Assembly (NCBI GenBank): GCA_035544675.1
Contig: DATKCA010000079.1
Span: 1-8,164 of the forward strand
Length of the DNA: 8,164 nt
Source: DATKCA01 sp035544675
GTDB taxonomy: Bacteria > Acidobacteriota > Thermoanaerobaculia > Gp7-AA8
Direction of reading: 5' to 3'
Every line of letters starts with the position of its first letter. Position 1 is the stretch's first letter. The position numbers and the translations under genes are program-made. Under the pieces are notes generated by a model, which saw nothing but the letters and a program-made list of their open reading frames with translations, was not told the DNA's origin and ran no database searches. Shown piece after piece: positions 5,687-8,164 of this stretch.

Positions 5687-6223
5687 ATGACTGACGTCAG
5701 AGACGACCACAAAGTGGCCGCCGCCTGCGCTGCCGGCGATTCGTCGATCTTTGAACAGATTTATCGCGAATTCGGTGACCGCATGAAGAGCATCGCCTAC
5801 AACCATCTCGGCGACGTCTCGGACGCCGAGGATGCGGTGCAGGAGACGTTTCTGAAGATCCACAGGGCGGCGGCGACGTACAGCGGAGAAGCCGCCTTCT
5901 CGACCTGGGCGTTCCGGATCCTCATCAACACCTGCTACGACTTCCTGCGCAGGCGAAAGCGCCGGATCGATGAGGCGCCGCTCGACGAGTCGCCGGCCGT
6001 GCTGGAGAAGAGCGTGCCCGGTGCGGACGTCGCGAAACGGATCATGCTCCGGAAGATGCTGGCCTCGCTGAGCGAGCAGCGCCGGACGGTTTTCACGCTC
6101 TTCGAGATCGACGGACTCAGTCACGCCGAGATCGCGGGGATTCTTGGGATCAGCGAAGGCAACTCGAAGTGGATCCTCTTCGCCACGAAAAAGGAACTGC
6201 AGCAGCAGTGGAAAAACTCATGA
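5687..6223 (+). CDS. ECF-type RNA polymerase sigma-70 factor
   Basis: With the ATG at 5687 the product has 178 residues, a normal ECF size. Region 2 spans about 21-92, with the DAEDAVQETFLKIH core (46-59) and the promoter-melting segment FSTWAFRILINTCYDFLRRR. Region 4 spans about 118-172, with the SEQRRTVFTLFEIDGLSHAEIA helix-turn-helix (from 129) and the recognition helix GISEGNSKWILFATKK. No region 1 or 3 is present. It directs RNA polymerase to a stress regulon and is presumably held inactive by the membrane anti-sigma factor encoded next, with which it shares an ATGA stop/start overlap. An ATG at 5651 would add twelve residues (MHGATLPLATLV) that look unlike the family and leave almost no leader after the candidate promoter, so I prefer 5687. 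Neither start has a clear Shine-Dalgarno site. Confidence 0.93.
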   Translation: MTDVRDDHKVAAACAAGDSSIFEQIYREFGDRMKSIAYNHLGDVSDAEDAVQETFLKIHRAAATYSGEAAFSTWAFRILINTCYDFLRRRKRRIDEAPLDESPAVLEKSVPGADVAKRIMLRKMLASLSEQRRTVFTLFEIDGLSHAEIAGILGISEGNSKWILFATKKELQQQWKNS

Positions 6224-6852
6224 ACATTCGATGCGAACAGATGGACGACCTCCTCCTCGACGGAGAGGGAGTGTCGATGGAGCTGGCGGCGCGGCACGCG
6301 AACGGCTGTGAGGCCTGCCTCCGGAGCCTTTCGGCCTGGAACGAGATCTCGGCCACGGCCCGCGAGCTCCAGACATCGTGGAAGAGCGACACTCTCTGGC
6401 CGCGGATCGACCGCGCGCTGCGTGAAGAGAAGCGGCGCGCGTCGCGGTCGTGGCTCTGGCAGGCCGCCGCGGCCGCGGTCCTGACGATCGGCATCGCCGG
6501 CAGCGCCTGGTACGCGGTCCGCTCCGCGTCGCACGACGCGCGATTCGACGAGCAGATCCTGCGCGTCTCCGCCCTCGACGCCGTGCACCAGGCGGAGGAG
6601 GCGCACGTCGCGGCCATCGAACGGCTGGAGAGGATCGCGGCGCCCCGGCTGGACGAGTCGTCGGCGCCGCTCATGATCAGCTACAGGGAGAAACTGATGC
6701 TGCTCGACGACGCCATCGCCGAGTGCGAGGCGCAGATCGGCCGCAACCGCCAGAACGCGCACCTGCGCAAGGAGCTGCTGGCGGTGTACCGGGTGAAGCA
6801 GAAGACACTCGAAGAGGTAGTCCGGGAGGGCACTCATGTCTCGAATCAATAG
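6220..6852 (+). CDS. Zinc-finger (zf-HC2 type) transmembrane anti-sigma factor
   Basis: The 210-residue product has an N-terminal zinc-finger anti-sigma motif: His26-x3-Cys30-x2-Cys33 with Cys5 upstream, the ZAS pattern that grips ECF sigma factors. A single membrane helix follows (about 78-100, WLWQAAAAAVLTIGIAGSAWYAV), then a periplasmic region of about 110 residues that is charged and helical. It contains YREKLMLLDDAIAEC and NAHLRKELLAVYRVKQKTLEE, which read as helical-hairpin or coiled-coil segments. The expected role is to sequester the upstream sigma factor at the inner membrane until an envelope signal is sensed. The ATG at 6220 overlaps the sigma stop (ATGA), implying translational coupling; the frame opens earlier at 6169, but those residues precede the zinc-finger domain and lie within sigma region 4. 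It overlaps the next gene by 17 bp. Confidence 0.9.
   Translation: MNIRCEQMDDLLLDGEGVSMELAARHANGCEACLRSLSAWNEISATARELQTSWKSDTLWPRIDRALREEKRRASRSWLWQAAAAAVLTIGIAGSAWYAVRSASHDARFDEQILRVSALDAVHQAEEAHVAAIERLERIAAPRLDESSAPLMISYREKLMLLDDAIAECEAQIGRNRQNAHLRKELLAVYRVKQKTLEEVVREGTHVSNQ
6824..6830 (+). promoter_or_regulatory. Strong ribosome binding site of the DUF4097 gene
   Basis: GGGAGGG ends 5 bases before the ATG at 6836, within the 3' end of the anti-sigma gene. It fixes the start and suggests the exported protein is made at higher level than the two regulators, which lack such a site. Confidence 0.7.
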
Positions 6853-8164
6853 GTGGCGGGCGGCGGCACTGCTGGCGGTGCTGGCGGCGGCCTCGGTCGC
6901 CAACGGCCAGGATCGTTTCGAACTGCGCTTCGCGCGCGACATCCCTTACCCGGGCGGAAGAGTCACGGTCGACCACAGCTTCGGCAAGCTCGTGCTGAAA
7001 GCCCACTCCGCGTCAAGAGTCGATGTGCGCGCCGTCATCCGCGCATCCGATCCCGATTTCGGACGCAGGATCCGCGTGACGGCCGAGAAGAGCGGAGACG
7101 GCGTTCGCGTCCGCTCGGAGTATCCGCAGAGGCCATCGCGGACGAGCGGAGACTTCTCGTTCTCGGTCGATTTCGAGATCCTCATTCCGGCCGGAGCGCC
7201 TCTCACCGTGCGAAACCGCTTCGGGAACGTGGATGTGTCGGGCCTGCGTGCGCCCGGTGAGATCGTCAACGCCCATGGCTCGATCCGCCTGCGGGACACC
7301 AGAGCGGCGCAGGTCGTGGAGAACTCATTCGGCTCGATCGAGGTCTCCGAGAGCGAAGGCGACACCTCGGTGAAGAACGCGAACGGGTCGGTGACGGTCA
7401 GGGAGATCGGCGGCAACCTCAGCGTGACGAACCGTTTCGGCTCGGTGACGGCGAGGGAGATCGAGGGAAACGCCTCGGTCCGCAATGCGAACGGCAGCGT
7501 CGAGCTGCGCGAGGTGAACGGCTCGGCAACCGTCGTGAACGCGTTCGCGTCTGTCGTCGTCGTCGGCGTGGCCGGCTCGGCTGACATCACGAATGCCAAT
7601 GGACGGGTGGACGTCAGGGACGTAAACGGGAACGCGTCGGTGAAGACTTCCTTCAGCACACTCAGCGCGAAGGACATCAACGGGAATCTCACGGTCGGCG
7701 CGCAGAACACGCGCGTCGACGTGGTGGACGTCGGCGGCGCGGCCACGATCAACACGACCTTCGGCGCGGTCGACGTCAAGGACGTCGGCGGCGCGGTCGC
7801 GGTCGTGAATGCCAACGGCAGCGTGAAGCTGAACGACGTCGGCAGCGACGCCCGCGTCCGCACCAGCTTCGCCTCGGCTTTCCTCAACGATGTGAGAGGG
7901 GCGATCGACGTGCAGAACCAGAACGGCGCCATCGCCGTCAGCGGCGTCACCGGCGGCCCCTGCCGCCCGATCTCGCTGCGCACCAGCTTCTCGTCGATCA
8001 AGCTCGGACTGCCGTCGACGGCAAGCTACGCCGTGACCGCCCGGACCTCGTTCGGCAGGATCAACAGCGCGTTCCCGATCACCACGAGCACCATCGGCGG
8101 CGAGACTCTCATCGGCACCATCGGCGGCGGCAACTGCAAGCTCGAGCTGACCAACGCGAACGGC
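6836..8164 (+). CDS. Exported DUF4097-like beta-solenoid protein, 3' end missing
   Basis: The frame is open to the window edge (443 codons visible). Residues 1-24 are a signal peptide (MSRINRWR, hydrophobic Ala/Leu core, VANG before Gln25), so the protein is exported. Residues about 26-126 form a beta-rich N-terminal part. Residues 127-378 are fourteen uninterrupted 18-residue repeats of the type N-x-(F/N)-G-S-V-x-V-x-x-V-x-G-x-x-x-V-x, typical of DUF4097 (putative adhesin) beta-solenoids. Position 3 alternates Phe and Asn (His147 in the second turn). Two longer Phe turns follow (TSFSS 383, TSFGR 404), then a Gly-rich loop (TIGGETLIGTIGGG) and a strand ending TNANG, which resembles the family's usual C-terminal end, so few residues are probably missing. 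Only two cysteines exist (376 and 434). It overlaps the anti-sigma gene by 17 bp. Its function is unknown; a surface or periplasmic scaffold is inferred. Confidence 0.88.
   Translation, partial: MSRINRWRAAALLAVLAAASVANGQDRFELRFARDIPYPGGRVTVDHSFGKLVLKAHSASRVDVRAVIRASDPDFGRRIRVTAEKSGDGVRVRSEYPQRPSRTSGDFSFSVDFEILIPAGAPLTVRNRFGNVDVSGLRAPGEIVNAHGSIRLRDTRAAQVVENSFGSIEVSESEGDTSVKNANGSVTVREIGGNLSVTNRFGSVTAREIEGNASVRNANGSVELREVNGSATVVNAFASVVVVGVAGSADITNANGRVDVRDVNGNASVKTSFSTLSAKDINGNLTVGAQNTRVDVVDVGGAATINTTFGAVDVKDVGGAVAVVNANGSVKLNDVGSDARVRTSFASAFLNDVRGAIDVQNQNGAIAVSGVTGGPCRPISLRTSFSSIKLGLPSTASYAVTARTSFGRINSAFPITTSTIGGETLIGTIGGGNCKLELTNANG
7214..7969 (+). repeat. Fourteen tandem 54-bp coding repeats (18-residue solenoid turns)
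   Basis: Fourteen turns of exactly 18 codons run without insertion or deletion, and alternate turns form a 108-bp higher-order unit (F-type then N-type). Codons for the same motif differ between turns (for example AAC GCG AAC GGG, AAT GCC AAT GGA, AAT GCC AAC GGC), so the repeat is conserved in protein rather than being a recent DNA duplication. Confidence 0.85.

Noticed and set aside
3923..6124. 733-codon minus-strand open frame antisense to M23, glycosylase and sigma genes
   Set aside because: It crosses three well-supported genes, has low-complexity Arg/Gly/Pro composition and no recognisable domain; long shadow frames are expected at this GC content.
6946..8001. 351-codon minus-strand frame with Thr/Ser/Pro repeats
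   Set aside because: The repeats are the reverse reading of the 54-bp solenoid repeats; there is no ribosome site and the plus-strand gene is strongly supported.
1..8164. tRNA, rRNA, CRISPR, insertion sequences, riboswitches
   Set aside because: No cloverleaf, direct-repeat array, transposase or known aptamer pattern was seen by reading; the gaps between genes are all under 160 bp.

Overview
The window is GC-rich, gene-dense bacterial chromosome with eight protein-coding genes and no RNA genes, insertion sequences or CRISPR. Gene content suggests an uncultured-type, probably Gram-negative soil or sediment bacterium. Acidobacteriota is my best guess because an ECF sigma factor, a zinc-finger anti-sigma factor and a DUF4097 beta-solenoid protein sit together with an actinobacterial/acidobacterial-style Fpg/Nei glycosylase. 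That placement rests on general knowledge, not on a search.

Layout: (1) 1-1052, plus strand: the C-terminal end of a two-helix membrane protein of the YqjE/holin-superfamily-III type, overlapping a DUF3618 envelope protein; this is a common stress/envelope pair. (2) 1053-1140: a short convergent spacer with two hairpins. (3) 1141-3072, minus strand: a thimet-oligopeptidase-like M3 metallopeptidase. (4) 3129-3992, plus strand: a secreted TPR protein, divergent from the peptidase. (5) 3964-4632, minus strand: a membrane-anchored M23 (LytM) peptidase, whose 3' end overlaps the TPR gene by 29 bp. (6) 4655-5536, plus strand: a variant Fpg/Nei DNA glycosylase starting at GTG, 22 bp from the divergent M23 start. 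(7) 5537-5686: a leader with four tandem GGGCTYN heptamers (G-quadruplex-compatible) and an ECF-type promoter candidate. (8) 5687-8164, plus strand: a tightly coupled operon of ECF sigma factor, zinc-finger anti-sigma factor and an exported DUF4097 beta-solenoid protein that runs off the window edge.

The most distinctive region is the last operon. The sigma and anti-sigma genes overlap by ATGA, and the anti-sigma and solenoid genes overlap by 17 bp behind a strong Shine-Dalgarno site. The solenoid has fourteen consecutive turns of exactly 18 residues, in which one position alternates strictly between Phe and Asn (His once). The arrangement suggests that an envelope signal read by the anti-sigma factor controls a regulon that includes the exported solenoid protein. 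The other genes are largely housekeeping in character: peptide turnover, cell wall and DNA repair.
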